A stretch of DNA of 64,000 nucleotides from Celoporthe dispersa (lineage: Eukaryota > Ascomycota > Sordariomycetes > Diaporthales > Cryphonectriaceae). The DNA lies in assembly GCA_016584495.1 (NCBI GenBank), contig WAID01000013.1:1426001-1490000 (forward strand), given 5' to 3'. Of this stretch, positions 1 through 13,444 are shown piece after piece. The notes beneath the pieces were generated by a model. That model saw only the letters and a list, made by a program, of their open reading frames with translations. It ran no database searches and was not told the origin of the DNA. Numbering within the stretch: position 1 is the first letter of the stretch; the number at the start of each line of letters is the position of its first letter. Position numbers and translations under genes: made by a program.

Positions 1-3000
1 CATAATTCTCATCACGATGTCAGACACGCCGCGCTATCTGGGGAAGCCCACAGATGCTCTAGGCCAAAGCGGTCGGACCCCAAAGTGTTCGGCGAGCCCA
101 TCTCGTCTGACTCGTATTTCAGTCCCAATGTCAGGTGCTGATTATGTTCTAGAATCATAGTTAGGAGATACTGACACATGATTAGCTTTGCCTTTTGCAT
201 CCTCAATGAGCCTGATTCCATGTCCCACCCAAACAGGCCAGCGCCAGAGACTTATGGCTCTGCGTTTCATTGCCTATCGAATGGGGGCTCGGCTCGAGAG
301 ATTCGCCACGTTCTCAGCTTTCCTGACAAGAAAAACAAATTTAGAAATAACCTTACTAGCAAGGTGAGGGCTAAGGAAGGGGCAAATTTGGGGGCTGCCT
401 CCACGGGACGAGAAGTGAGGGAAGAACCAATCACAGTGTTTTTTTTGAATGGAGCGAACTGATAAGTCCTGTAGAAATTCCAGCACATCTCCAATATAAA
501 GAGGCGTAGATATTCTACATGATGAATATATTTGTAATCTTAGATTTCATTATGTAACAAGGCTGCAGCATTGTAGAGGATTACTTTTGGTCTCGTACAC
601 ACTTTGCTATGAGAGGCAGCTATATCGAACGCAACGTTTGTCGGCTCAGCTCAGCATGAATTCCAAACCTCCCAGGAATCAATGGTGGCTTCCACCTCGG
701 TCTCGCATTTCGCAAGATCTTGTAGGGTAACAGCAAAGTGTGATGTGTGTGGCTTACGTCGGGCTGAAGGAAGCCAAAAGGGACAATTTCACTGTAACAC
801 AACATGATTGAGTGAGAATGAGACAGTCTGCGTCAATTAGGAAGGCGAGAGTCAGCGTCGGCGTGTACCTGATGCCTAGTAAATACCTGATCTCGCTTGG
901 TCGGACAGGATGCTCATATGGTAGGGTTGCCGTTGGTACGACGGTAAAGCACTTAATATGCATGCACCTCGAGAGGCTATGGAAGTATGTACTTTAAGTG
1001 CAGCGCACCTTTACCGCATATGGGGAGAGGAGGGGGCCTGGGAGCAATATTACCCCCTCCCCCCGGGGCCCACCCTCTTTTCTCTTTCTCTCCCCCGAAC
1101 TGTGCGCGCACGACATTTTTTTTTTTGTGGCGACTAATTCGGGTATTATCTGCGATGTTACATGCTACATGACGGCTGAAAGTCATGATAGATCATTGCG
1201 AGACATTGAAATGCTAGGAAAGGGTCCGCGTACACGCCATCCATGTATATTAATCGGACATGGCCCCATTTCAGGAGAAGCTTCCAACGTCTGCAGGCAT
1301 TAGCGGATGCCTTCCGTCCACCCTATCCGTGAAGGCGAGGAGTATTAGGGCAAAAGTACCAGACAGAAAGGTGGGGCTTGAAAATTTTCTCGATAGAAAA
1401 CAAAAAAAAAAAAAAAAAGTAAAGAAGAGAAAAAACCTGGCATGGGGCACGGTGGGTTGGAAGGTGGTAGGTCTCTGCCAACGTAGCAAAAGTGTAAAAC
1501 TAACACACGGTCGTACAAAAGGACCCCCGTACCTGCGACTGGTCTGCACCTGGGTGAGTAAGCTTTCTCCCCTTCTTAGCAAAGGATGCGAGCAACGCCC
1601 CACCGCTAAGTCGCCTTACCAGGGTGGATGAAAAGTCCGTATGGTCCTCCCAGGCAACGACATAGTCCATTATTATCATGCTTACTGGGAGGATCCATTT
1701 GGTCCCGGTCTACTGTATGATTTGTAGGTCGTTGTCGGAATCGCAATCATGCGCGCAGTGGCCTCGGCTGAGATGATGTTGGTGCTACCTGAGTATGTGT
1801 CAGCTTCTCGACTATCAATCAGCAGTTGATTAATTTCCCGAGGATTCTGTGTTTGTCACGACCGGCGCATGACGTGGTTTTCCATCATGAGCCCTCCAAT
1901 CTCGTACTATTAGTGATTAAATTATAGTGCGTGCGGTCTGCGCAAAGGGTTTCGGTTGGCTCCCCCACTGTCTGGTGACCCTAAAGATTGTTGGTCTATT
2001 AGTCCATAGCCAAATAAAACAAACCAATGTCTATAGATTGGTGTGTGGCGTTATTTATGCAGCTGTCGTGTTCGGAACAGATTGGCTGTGAATTAACCTC
2101 AGGCCGCCGCTCTCGCAAGCGCAGAAGGGAAAAAAGACTGGGGAACAATTGGCACTTGGGCCAAGAACCCTGCAGCAAACAAAAAAACCCCCAGAGATAC
2201 GCACGTACGTGTACCATCCTCGATCGGTTGGGGTGGAGTGCTGACCTGCTAAGAACCTTACCTGACGCCCTCGACCCCAATGAGGTAAATGCAGGGTCAG
2301 TGAGGGCACAGCCAGTTTCGTGACCTGTCATTAAAGTCCAGCCAGCCACAGTCGGATGCACCGGTGTTGGCTGCACTGGAACCCACCGGCGCATTATTAC
2401 GACGCCGACCCTTGTTATGTTAACAAATCGCTACCTGCGCTGACGAGCCAATTTGAAATTCGCATTAGGGTGTGGGAGTGGGGTCCGTGAGGATTTTAAT
2501 CTTTCCTGATGATTGAGCTCCTCTAGTGGATTCGTGCATGTGCCGCTCCCGCTTTGATGTCACCTGCGCGTGTAGCGTTGGTTTTACGATAGGCAGACCG
2601 GTCTTGTTGGCCATTGATAGGGGGGGGGAGGGAGGGGGGAGATCGATGATCGATGGTGGTCGGCCCCCCCTTCAGATGCTGTGGAGATGGCCCAGTGCGG
2701 TAGAAGACAAAGTGCCGATCGACATTCTACGGGCCTCGTTTACCGAAGGTTTAGACTTTCTGCCGGCGTCATGAATAGAAAAGGTAGGGCAGAGCGCTGA
2801 GTCGTGGTTAAAATGGGCTCAGGCCCAGAGGCTGAATCGAGCGTGCTGGCATGTCAATATGGAGAAATGGGACGTTGTTTCAGATAGCGGTCAGGGGAGA
2901 AAGGGGGATGCTACTCAAGGGAGGAGTCTTAGTTGAGGTTCCTTATTCGGCCTGTAGATGAGATGCCTAAGTAGAGAAGGAACGTCGGACGTACTGTGTG

Positions 3001-5639
3001 CCATAGTATAAGCCGGCTGTTATGCTAACATTCCATAAGGGAGCGGATGACATTGGCCACCGATAACTGCTTACTATGACTCGCCGGGCCAGGATTCTCT
3101 CCCGTGGATCAATCTCGTATCTGGAAAGGTCTGAGCGGTGTGGTTGGGTATTACTATGGTACAACTGCATCAGGTGCCAGCCCATAGCCTGGGACCAGCG
3201 TGTGCGCGAGGACGGAGTACGGAGTAGGTTTCGAGGACAGCCAAGATCCAAGGATTGCCCGTTAGTAAGAGATCTTGTTGTTAGCACATAACCTTTCAGG
3301 CCTAGGGTGGAATTTTCTTTTTCGAGCACAGCACAGCCATACTGTGCGCCTTTATGCGAAGGAACGTTGCCCGGCTTTGTGTTGTCCGAGTGTGCCCCGT
3401 TTATGCCTGACACAGTGACAGATTACTTGGCCCGATTACGCGATAGTGTCGGAGAAAACCGACCTGTGGGAACTTTTCTGCTGCTCATACTCGGGTTTCC
3501 AGAAGCATCCGCGGTTTCGCCAAGTCCGTCACCTCCCATATAGGTTCAGGCATTGGGGGGGGGGGGGTTTGAGGGGCTACACCATCTGCATTAAGAAGTG
3601 CAATGCGGCATCGATAATACAACAGCACGTTAGGGTATGTAGCAAGGGCATGACCAGGAAAGGTTCCCAGGAGGGAACATAGTTCAGCTTGGCCCCAGAT
3701 TGCCACCACAGAGCATCGCATAACTGCAGCCTGGAGGTTGTGGGAACATCGTAGGACAGAGCCCCAAACGACGGAGCGCAGAGACAGGGGTGGGTTGCTT
3801 TTTATGATCCGATAGCTAAGTCTACTTCTGGCATAAAAATTCTTTTTTTAGGCGAACCGTGCCATCCATCCATAATCTTACTCGTTATGTATTGGACCGG
3901 TTTTCCCAACTGATCATATAAAACCCAAAGCGCTACGCATCAAGCCATTGCGTGTGTGATCCTATTGTGGATTCTGATCTTCGATGCTCGATTTCCGGTC
4001 CTAACCGCCGCAGAAAAGAAGAAAGGAAAAAAGGCATGCATGTGATGTGCCGCATGTCACTTACACTAGCCGCAACATAAGTAGGAAATCTCCGAGCAGG
4101 GATTGTAAGGTTGTCAAGAGATCTTCATTCAGAGACAAGGGAGTAAGTTGACCTTTATATTTCCTTCCCGCCCAATCCATCTGGAACATCACCGTCCGAG
4201 CACATCATTAAGTTGCGTACGATGCATGTCTCACATCTTGCTTCTGCGTGCGGGCGTCCGCTCGAGAGCCACGTACCGTCTGGTCCCCATCCAGACCATT
4301 GCTCCCCATGAGATGCTGGCTACAGCACCTGGCATGGCGTGATACTGCTGGGTACTGATGTCCCGGCTTGGGCACAGCAGCAGAGCAAGCCCGAGTCTGG
4401 GGATGTCTTTGGTCATGGCTTGCTGACTCTGGCGATGTAGACCCTCATCGAGTCTGCCGTAGGATGTGCTGCGGTTGATCCCCCAAGGCTGGTTCGACAG
4501 TTGTGACAGTTGAGACATACGAAAAGGAAGTTGGGGATATCTCCTGCTGAAGGCTTTATTCAAGATCTGAAGAAAGGTACGAGCAATGCTGGTCCATATT
4601 ATCACGTCAACCAGTCGCACGGTATAGATTGGCAAGCGTAGTCCAAGTGGACTTTTGGTGCGTATACTGTACGGCACTTATGGTACGATATAGGTACCCA
4701 TGTACTTTTTTTATGTCTGGGCTCGAGGAAAGCTGTTAAAAGTGGGTCACACCTCGCTCTTGCTTCCGGTCCAAGTGGGCTCAAGAAGAAAGAGCGACAT
4801 GACAAGGACAAGGACATGGACACGCTGACCTGCAGCATCGACAAATAGATGATGCGGCAACCACCCAGCTCCTGCACCTAGTCTTTCTTCTTCTCATCGA
4901 AATGTCACCATCTCCGCATTGTGTTTCCTCACCACCCAAAGACTACCTAATATCTCATACCCGTCCCCTCTGCTTTTCCTGCCGGGCAGTCTTTTTCTGC
5001 AGTCTTCTCCTTGTTACCGATCTCCTGACATTTGCTTGGAGGAGAGAAGAAGCATCCTCGAGGACGTGGGACATAAGAGATCAGCTCGACCGCACTACAT
5101 AATTCCTCCATAAATCTCATCATCATCTAGGCGCCCAGAAGCCACTGGCCATACTGCCCACTGCCCAAGAAGGTAGAGTCTCTTTATAGTCCATATCAGG
5201 AGTTTTTCTATCTTTCCATGTTCGTCACCTTTGGTAGCTGAAGTCTTCTACCTGACCCACAGTGTGGCTCTCTTAAGACTGTCTGGCCAGAGCTGCAGGA
5301 GAGCTCAAACCTACAACCGGGTATTTAGGTTCTCGCCTCTCTATCCGCTCACACAAGTCTTGTCTTATCTCTCTTGTGTCAAAGAAGCTCTTCTATATGC
5401 TCTAAGTGTTCTTTTGTCCTTGGGGGTCATGTTGCTATCAAGTCTCGCCTCTGCAGAGCAGTACTCGGTGCACATGCCCAGGCACTTGTCATTACTGGCC
5501 CTTCATACTCTCTGACCTTGTCATGCAAAAGAAAACTTGTCTCTTTTGTTACTCTCAGCACTGACTTCTCGTTCTTCAAGCTGACTTTTAATCTCTCTAG
5601 TTTGTCAAATTTCAGGCAGAGGCCGAGCCAACAGCACCC
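1..5639. other. Gene-poor left flank and leader
   Basis: I see no supportable gene here. Open frames are short, lack domain-like sequence and overlap on both strands. There is an A run at about 1402-1418, a G run at about 3555-3567 and several shorter purine or pyrimidine tracts. The last 450 bases before the next ATG are pyrimidine-rich, as expected for a fungal promoter and 5' leader. No tRNA, transposase fragment or clear terminal repeat was recognised by eye. Confidence 0.5.
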
Positions 5640-8600
5640 ATGGTCATGGCGGGAGACTACCCAGTCAAGGTATTGCCTACTCAGCAGGCGACGGTAGCAA
5701 ACATGAGCTCTCACCCGGTAAACGAGTTTCTTCCCACGTCGGCCGGTCCCCGACCACATGGACGCGACGCCGAGGAGGATGAATTCGATCTGGCCAGATT
5801 CAGTGCTATGAGGAAGGAGCAAAAGGATGAGCTAGAGCGCTTGGACCGTCATCACCACCAACAGCAAGCTGTCATCGAAGGCCAGATACGCGACCAGCTT
5901 GACCGCTTATTCCAACATTTCCAGCAGGGGATGCAAAATCTCTACGCCAGCTTGACGCAGACAGCCCATGCTACCATCGAGGCCCAGGTGAAACTTCGCA
6001 TGCAACAGGAGCGACTGCGTGAGGAGCATACTACGAACAAGAAGGATGTCGAGAGGCGATTTCATAACGAGGCGTCGCGGTTGGTAATGTCTACCTCTGC
6101 TGCGACACGACATCCACAGTCTGTTCTCGGCATGTCCACCGGTACACCACGGGTACCTTCCAGCGTCCCCGTAAGCCCAACTTTCCTGATGGCACATGCG
6201 ATAGTTGAGCTCACAATCATGGCACAGTCCAACAATGGTGATCACCTCATCTCTCCAGCTGCTACATCTGCGATGGTGACCCCACCATTTCGTCAGCAGG
6301 TGATGCCGAAGCCGATTCCGAGCGACGCTATCAGGGAGTTCATCATTCAGGAGCCCCCATGTCGAGACTACGTTGCTCCCTACCCCACGCCGTTGGAACC
6401 AGCTCCCAAGCAGCGGAAACCGATTCCTTCCGAGCCCCGTCCTCTAGAGCCGCGCCAGAGCGAGCCTCGCCAGGTTGAACATGGTCCCATAGAGCCCCGT
6501 TCTGTGCAGCCAGCGGTAGCCCGACAGATATACGACGAGCGCAATACTGCAGATTTGCAGCAGCGTCTAGACGTGACCTCGAGCCGACCAGCAATCCACG
6601 GCCCTATCACCCTAGTTGAGGCACCTGCGCGCCCGGAGATGAAGAGGAAGGCTGTCGAGTCGCCAACAACGAATGAAGCTTACGGAGGACCGTATTCAAA
6701 GCGCCCGCGGACCAGGGACAGACCGGTTGAGGAGGTACACGGCGCGCTGCCACCTCCATTGAAGAGGAGTCCACAAAGCCATGTGGCCTCGCCAGTCGCC
6801 TTGAGAACATGGACCGAGCGTACGGTCTCCTTTGACGACGTCTTTCAGAATGGCAAGGCTCAGTATAAGCACAAGATCTTTGAGTGGAAGATAGGCTCAG
6901 GGAACTGGTATATCGTGAGATGTGACGAGCACCAGGTGCATTTCGGATTCGGCAACCCGGTCCACGGCGCCGCCAAGCACGTGCACAGTCCTCAACACGG
7001 AAACATGGAGAAGAGGCATGACCTCGCTATGGAGGTATGCGGACACCGCGTTTTAGGCTGCAACGCCCAGCTGGCCGAACTAAACAATCGCGAGTTCGAG
7101 CGCGCGCTGAGGGAGGACAAGTACCATGTCTTCAACATGAATCTACTTACCAAGGAGGGGCGTCGACGGCTCACGGACGGGCCTGAGACTCTAGCTAGCG
7201 GCGACAGCCCTAGCAAAAGGAAACCGAAGCTGCCATCGCCAATAAAATTAGAAGAAGAGGTAGCCTTACCCCAAGAGGGCAAGTTTTACCAGGGACTTTG
7301 GGCCCCTACTAAGAAGTGGTATATGCTGGTCTTGCTGCCTATCAGACCAGACGGCAGCCTCAGGGAGGTGGGTCTGAGGGAGAAGCTCCAGGAGACCCAA
7401 CTGATGAGCAAAGTTCCAAAGTGTTACCGGGTCGACCGCGTTAGTCTCCTGATCAAGGGGTGGCAGCCTGCCTACGAGGACGGCGGCCCAAAGGTTGACA
7501 AGCGCGAGTATCCGGTTATGTTCTTCGATGGCCACCAGAGGCATTCCCTGGGTTGGCTCCCTGCGCAGAAACTTCGTGAGGTCGACCTGGACCACCCTCC
7601 AGAGACCGTGGACAAGAGAGGCCTGTCGACCGCTCGTGAATGGTACTCACAGCACATGATGCACCGCAAGGACTGGGACGATTTCAAGAGACTGGGGCCT
7701 GGCGAGCCCACCTCGGCAACGTCTTCAGAAGAGGTCTCGGTTCAGTGGCCATCTCTGCGCTCCGCCAATGCCGACAACCAGAGCCCGATCCAGGATAAGC
7801 CTGGCCCCTTCGGTTTCGGCAGCGGTAGCGAGAGTGACGAAGACCCTATGACCATGGACATCGGCCCTGTCCCTGCACCCGACGACTCCAACTACGTCGC
7901 AGAATCGGGATCCGACAATTCTGATGGGGAAACGGAAGCTGTAGGTCGGGAGGACGACAGCGATAAGGAGGATCTCGTCCGCCCTGGCCGGCGGAGGTCT
8001 GGCCAACTCGAGACCAAGTCCAAATCTTCGTCCCGACCAAGCAGCCGACGTGGCCCTGTTAGTGAGATGAGCGTGGACGAGGGCGCAGCTGATAAGGATA
8101 CGCCTGCGACGGAAAAGTCCGATCTCGAGTCAGAAATCCTTCTCTCTCAACAAGTCGACGCTACCAAGAAGCGATCTGACGAGTCCGAGGCCCTGCCGGT
8201 CGGTGCTGAGGCAGGGGACCAGCGCGATCTCCTGTCGGTGTTGTCTGAGCAGGAGCATCTGCGGAAGAGTGTCCAGGCAAAGGCAGCTGCAGCTGTTAGG
8301 GGAGGCAGCCAGCCGCAGCAGAGCATCGTCGGAGGTGCCGGAGAGCGCTGCGAAGGCCCCTGCGCTGGGATCGCGCCAAAGCAGCTTCGAGCAGCCTGCG
8401 CAATGGACATACTCGCCACGCCCGCCGTTTGCAGAGCACCATCGCTCGAGATCCGATGAAACCCCTCGAAGCGACACTGAAGCCCCTCGCAAGCCATCGG
8501 ACCTGCAAAATATCCTCAACACGGACCAGAGCTCTGGACAGGCGGCAGCCGGTGACAGCCTCATGGACCCGTATAAGCAGTACGAGGCCATCAAGGCGCA

Positions 8601-9489
8601 GATGGCGCGAGACGGTCCAGAGAAGCGGTCTACCTCGGCGCCGGTTCATGGAGGCCATAATCCGACCTCCTCGTTCCGACTAGCCTCTGTCCAGCCTGCG
8701 TCACCACAGGTTCCGAGTAATGCCGCCCAGCGTTCGCCGTCCCTCGCCCATATTCTCTCGCCTCCGAGCCAGCCCACGACGGTGGTGCCTAGGAGCTCGT
8801 CCACAACGCCGGTGCAAGGCTCGGGACTGGAGCGGACCTCGCCCAAGATCGTGGTACCTGGCGCCAGCAACTCGGACAAATGGGAGACGACCCGCAGTAC
8901 ATCCGCTGCGACGCCGCAGCGGTCACAAACCCCTCGTCCACCGTTCATCGGCGTGCCCTCGCTGGTCTCCAGCCAGACTGCCCGTGACGCAGCAGCGCCC
9001 AAGGAGACGACGCCCATGCGGCCCGACAGAGCCAGAGAAGAGGTGTCGATGCCCACGCCTCAGCTGGGCACCCCGATCCCGGACAAGGTGGAAAGGTTTA
9101 ACCTGGTCCACTTCCGCGATCCCGGCCGCCGTGTGCTGTGGGTTCGCGATGGGTCGGCGGCTCCCTGCCTGCGGCTGAACGCGGATCTAATGCGCGGGTG
9201 GGCGGAGACGCCGGCCGGCTCACCTGTGACAGCTACGGTGGAGCCATCCAAGGTGTTGCGGATCAAGGTGGCCGCCCAGAGTGGCGACCACGGCTCCCAG
9301 CTTGTGCAGCTGATGCTCAAGGGCGGCAACGAGCAGACGCTCGTGTTTGTAGCCAACCCCGAAGACGGACGCACCCGAACGGCGGCGCTGGAGGGGCGGC
9401 GATTCGTGTCGTGGGTGAAGCAGGTGAACGGAGAAGTAGAGTGTCTTGATGACGGGTATGTCCTGCACCAGACGCTCCTCACGCGATGA
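5640..9489 (+). CDS. Large conserved hypothetical protein, likely nuclear (one frame disruption)
   Basis: The protein is about 1,282 aa if the two frames are joined near 8299-8302. The N-terminus (about residues 55-140) is a Gln/Glu-rich coiled coil. Residues 240-290 carry a degenerate EPR/PLEP repeat. A basic nuclear-signal-like patch (MKRKAVE, KRPRTRDR) follows. About residues 420-490 form a compact Cys/His block: Cys428-x2-His431, then several His around NPVHGAAKHVHSPQHG and later Cys. A second globular block with many Trp and Tyr lies at about 540-660 (GLWAPTKKWYMLVLLP). The C-terminal third is acidic, then Ser/Pro-rich, and ends in a small ordered-looking domain (VHFRDPGRRVLWVRDG). I recognise no named family. 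The layout suggests a nuclear or chromatin scaffold, but this is inference. The start is the first ATG of the frame after a pyrimidine-rich leader. Confidence 0.75.
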
Positions 9490-11204
9490 CAAAGGGAGGG
9501 CGATTGATATGCTGACACGTGGTATGAGCAGTCACTCCTCGAGCGCAAGTGATGACCGTCGGCTGGCTACAGCTGCGTAGTTTCCTCGTTTCTTTCGCTT
9601 TCGCTGCTGAGGGCACGAGGACCCTCTGGTCGGATGCCGTCAGTAGGCATCGGGCCCAGCAGCTCAGGTCTAATTTTTGACCTTGCTTTCGGGACTACCA
9701 ACATATGTTGGAAGCTTATCTTTGAGTGATCCGCAGGATCGTGTAGCAAAACGAAAGGGGTGAACGCTGGTATGGTGGAGCAGACCCAGACCAGGTACAT
9801 ATCAGGACGGGAGAGACAAAAGGGGGTACATGGCACACGGCAGGTCTATGGCATTTGCTTGAAGGAGGAGGGAGAGGTATGCATCCGCTTGGAGTTTCAT
9901 AGCTTGAGGGTATACAGGGCATGTCTCGACAGAGCAATGCAAAACGCATCTTTTGTGTTTGTTTTTACACATGTGGTCTCACGATTGTATGATTGTGTTT
10001 GAGAGACGAGCGTGTTGTAGGCCAAGTGTGGTAGACGGTGAGGTCGTATCTAGAATGCATGTACGTACCTCCTACCTTCTATGGTGGATACAGTAGACCA
10101 TACCACGTGCGTACATGCCTGGGCAGTACTATAATTTGCATGTGATTATGTGCAGGGATGGGGAAGAGAAGGTCAGCGCCGCGGCCCCGGACCTTTGCTT
10201 CGCTTGGTCTCCCGGGCCTGGCATCTCACGTGGCCAGTTCCTAATCCTTCGACTTCTGTTCTGACCTCTCCTACCCTTATCCGTTCTCGACACGAAGGAG
10301 AAGCGCGACTTGAATCTGCATACCTCGTGCTGCTGCTCCTGTTCAGACACGAGCGACACGGTCTTATCTCGCTCATACCGAGACAACATTCCTGGCCTCT
10401 CCTCAGGAGCAGACACCCGATGACGTCGTAGCACGGGACAGCCCTGAGCTCGGAGGGTGTGTGGGACCTGCAGTGCCAGAGCTTGAGAGGAAGTGCCCTA
10501 CATTTACTGAATGACTGACCGGCTGGGGAGGGGCAAGACACCAGGGCGGAAGAAGAGAAGAAGGGCCATACATACAAACAACAAGGGCTTTAGATGGCTG
10601 CATTAGTAAGTTTTATCCTCTCTACCGTGGTTTTCTTTTTTTTTCTTTCTTTTTCTTTTTTCTTCTGCTCTTCTTTTCACGTTCCTTCCAAAGACGCCAA
10701 GTCGAGCGCTGGAAGGAATTTCAGCGCTGGTGGTGCTGGTGGCGGCAGCGGCAGTCACAGCTGAGAGAGGGTCGACGTCAGCGGCCACTCCAAATTATAA
10801 GCCTGCCCTTGCAAACCACCACCACCTTGGCGCCTGACTGCCCCTGTCACCACAACAGCGCCCATCACTGCCACATTCGCTTCTTCTTCTTCTTCTACTA
10901 CTGCTACTACTATTACTGCTACTGCTGCTGCTCTAGGACTTGGAGAGAGATCAGTCGTCATCATGTTCCTGTGTCTTGTTCCTCGTCAGGGCTTTTGAGC
11001 TTTAGGCCCTCTCGCTCTCGTTCCCCGTGTCATGGTCTCCCTGTCTTGTCCTGCCTCCTCTCTCCCTCCACTTCTTGGCTGCATGTCGCCAGTGCCCCTC
11101 CAGGCGACGAGACGGACGAGGAGCGACACAGACCACCAGAAGAACAGGCAGGCCCGGCTAACACAACCTGTCACCTCCCCTAGGACACCCCCTGGCTAAC
11201 CCAC
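9490..11204. other. Intergenic region with trinucleotide microsatellite
   Basis: No gene is supported here. The stretch holds the 3' region of the upstream gene and the promoter of the peroxin gene. A T/C-rich tract lies at about 10620-10675. An imperfect TTC/TAC/TGC repeat lies at about 10881-10935. Both are of a kind that often lies in fungal promoters or leaders. Confidence 0.5.
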
Positions 11205-13444
11205 ATGTCCACCCCTCGACGCTCCCGAGGCGACACCCTCGACAGCGCCGCCTCCTCCAGCACGCCCAGCCATGACCCGTCAGGCGTCTCCTCCTACCTG
11301 ACGCCGGCCCAACCTCCCGTCTACGCCTCCTTCTCCCCTCTGACCCTCGCCTCCACCACGACCTCCCAGCCCATCTCGGCGGCAAAGCGCCTCTCGACCA
11401 TCCTCGTCCACCAGAAATCCCCACTCCTCCTCGCCACCCCGCCCCAGGTCACCCGCGCCCTCGCCTACAGCCACCCGTTCCTGCTCCCCCCTGAACAAGC
11501 TGGCCGGGCTGCTGACCTGGACGACCGGAGACCCCTGGGAGAGCTTCCTGCTGGTCGGCCTGTTCTGGGCCGTCGTGCTGTACGGGGATGTCGTCATACG
11601 GCTCGCGGGCCCTGTGGTGCTGGTATTGCTCCTGATCGGGGGTATGTACGGCCGGCGCTTCAGCCCGCTGAGCAGTTCCGGGTGGAGCGAGGACGGTGGG
11701 GCCGGGGGAGCAGTGCCCTCAAAGACCAAGACCAAGACAAAGGGCAAGGGCAAGGGCAGCTCAGGCACAGATAACAGCGGCGGCGGCGGCGGCACCACGG
11801 GGAGCGAAGAGCCCGCTACAGTGGCGGGAGGCTCGGGGCCGGCAGCAGGAGGAGGAGGAGGGGGGCGGGGGCCATAGCCGGGGACCCTCCGAGGTGACCA
11901 ACACCAAGCACCAGAAGACCCTGGACGAGATCGTCGAGACGCTCAAGGAGCTCACGACGCGGTGCAACATCCTGCTGGAGCCGCTGCTGGAGCTGACGGA
12001 TTCCCTGAGCACCCAGCGCACGGCAACGAGCGCCACCACGCGACCCGCCCTGACGAGGCTGCTGGTCAGGATACTGATGTGTACGCCGTTCTGGGTCGCC
12101 CTCACGCTGCCCCCGTTCCGGATTGTCACGACCAGGCGGGTCATGTTGTGCTTTGGGACCATCGTCCTCACATGGCATGCACGAGTGGTCAAGGCAGGGC
12201 GGACAATACTCTGGCGCAGCGCGACCGTACGGCGGCTGGCGGCCCTGCTGACGGGCCTGGATATCAGCATCCCCGAGAAGCATACCCCGCCGGGCAAGAA
12301 GTCCAAGGCGCAGGAGGCTCTGGAGAGGTCGATGGGCGCCAGCAACAAGAAGACCACCGCACGCGCGGCACCAGGCAGGGAGTCGGAGCTGGCCAAGGCG
12401 ATCCGGCGAGCCCGCGGCGCGAACGACGCCGGCGTCAGGTTCACGTTCATCATATACGAGAACCAGCGGCGATGGGTCGGGCTCGGGTGGACAAACAGCC
12501 TGTTCGCTTACGAGAGGGCCGCGTGGACGGACGAGCACAACAACCCGGTGCCCTCCAAGGACAAGTTCGAGCTGCCCGAGGTCGAGGACGACAGCGCCAT
12601 GCGCTGGAGGTGGGTCGAGGGGGCCCGCTGGAGGGTGGACGGCGTCCCGGATGAGGCTGTCTCGGACGGCGACGGGGAGCGCGGGCCTTGGGATTATGAC
12701 GGCGAGGCTGGGAGGAACGGATGGGTCTACTATGATAACAAGGTATGCCTACAGCTGCTGAGGATCTCACGCCGGACGGGCTCATCGGGAGAGCACACTA
12801 ACGTGTCCCCCCCACTACAGTGGCAATACGGCCGCCGCGGTCAAGACGGCTGGGGCAGATGGACGCGCCGACGAAAATGGTACCGTGACGCCGAGCTCGT
12901 CGAGGTTGACAGCGACGAGGAAGACACACCAGCCGCCCGAGAGAGTGCAGGCGAGGAGGCCCCAGAAGTACCAACATCTAACACCCCGGCACCTGGCGCT
13001 GAACGGCCGCCGTCCCTCCCACCACGACCAACACTACCAACCCTGGCACCTCCGTTCACGACCACGTCCGACTCGATGAGCTCCAAGGACCTCCTGGGCG
13101 ACCGCAAGAGCGACGGGCTGGAAGAGATCAAGGAAGAAGGAGGCGAGGCCGACGACGTCGCCTCGGTGCTGTCGTCGTCGTCGCGCTCGATGAGGTTCAG
13201 GATGCCGTCACTGCGGAGGAGGGTAACAGACAGCAAGTCGCAGCAGAGCCTCAACCAGGCTGACAAGGACAGCATCACAAGCAGCCCGCGGCAGCGGCGG
13301 TCCAGACGGACGAGCGAGGCGCAGAGCGAGGATGAGGCGGCGAGCCTGGAGCGCCTGGGCGTCGGGCTGGGCTCGCCGAGTACCAGGGGCGGGGACAGCT
13401 GGGGGTGGGCGATGAGGTTGTCATGGGGCTTGAATAGGAAATGA
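11205..13444 (+). CDS. Pex24-family integral peroxisomal membrane peroxin with DysF domain
   Basis: The predicted protein is about 719 aa once one intron (12743-12820, 78 nt, branch CTAAC at 12798) is removed and two +1 frame slips are bridged. Order: a Ser/Thr-rich tail; the family signature PLLLATPPQVTRALAYSHPF followed by PLNKLAGLLTWTTGDPWESF at about 70-115; a hydrophobic hairpin (SFLLVGLFWAVVLYGD ... VVLVLLLIGG); a Lys/Gly linker; a second hydrophobic region (TPFWVALTLPP ... VMLCFGTIVLTW) at about 290-325; then a DysF module at about 410-535 (RWVGLGWTNSLFAYERAAWT ... GWVYYDNKWQYG). Proteins of this group (yeast Pex28-32, Yarrowia Pex23/Pex24) sit in peroxisomal or ER membranes and control peroxisome size, number and ER contact. 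The exact subgroup cannot be settled here. Slips fall at 11486-11491 (C6) and 11860-11871 (G runs). Confidence 0.85.
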
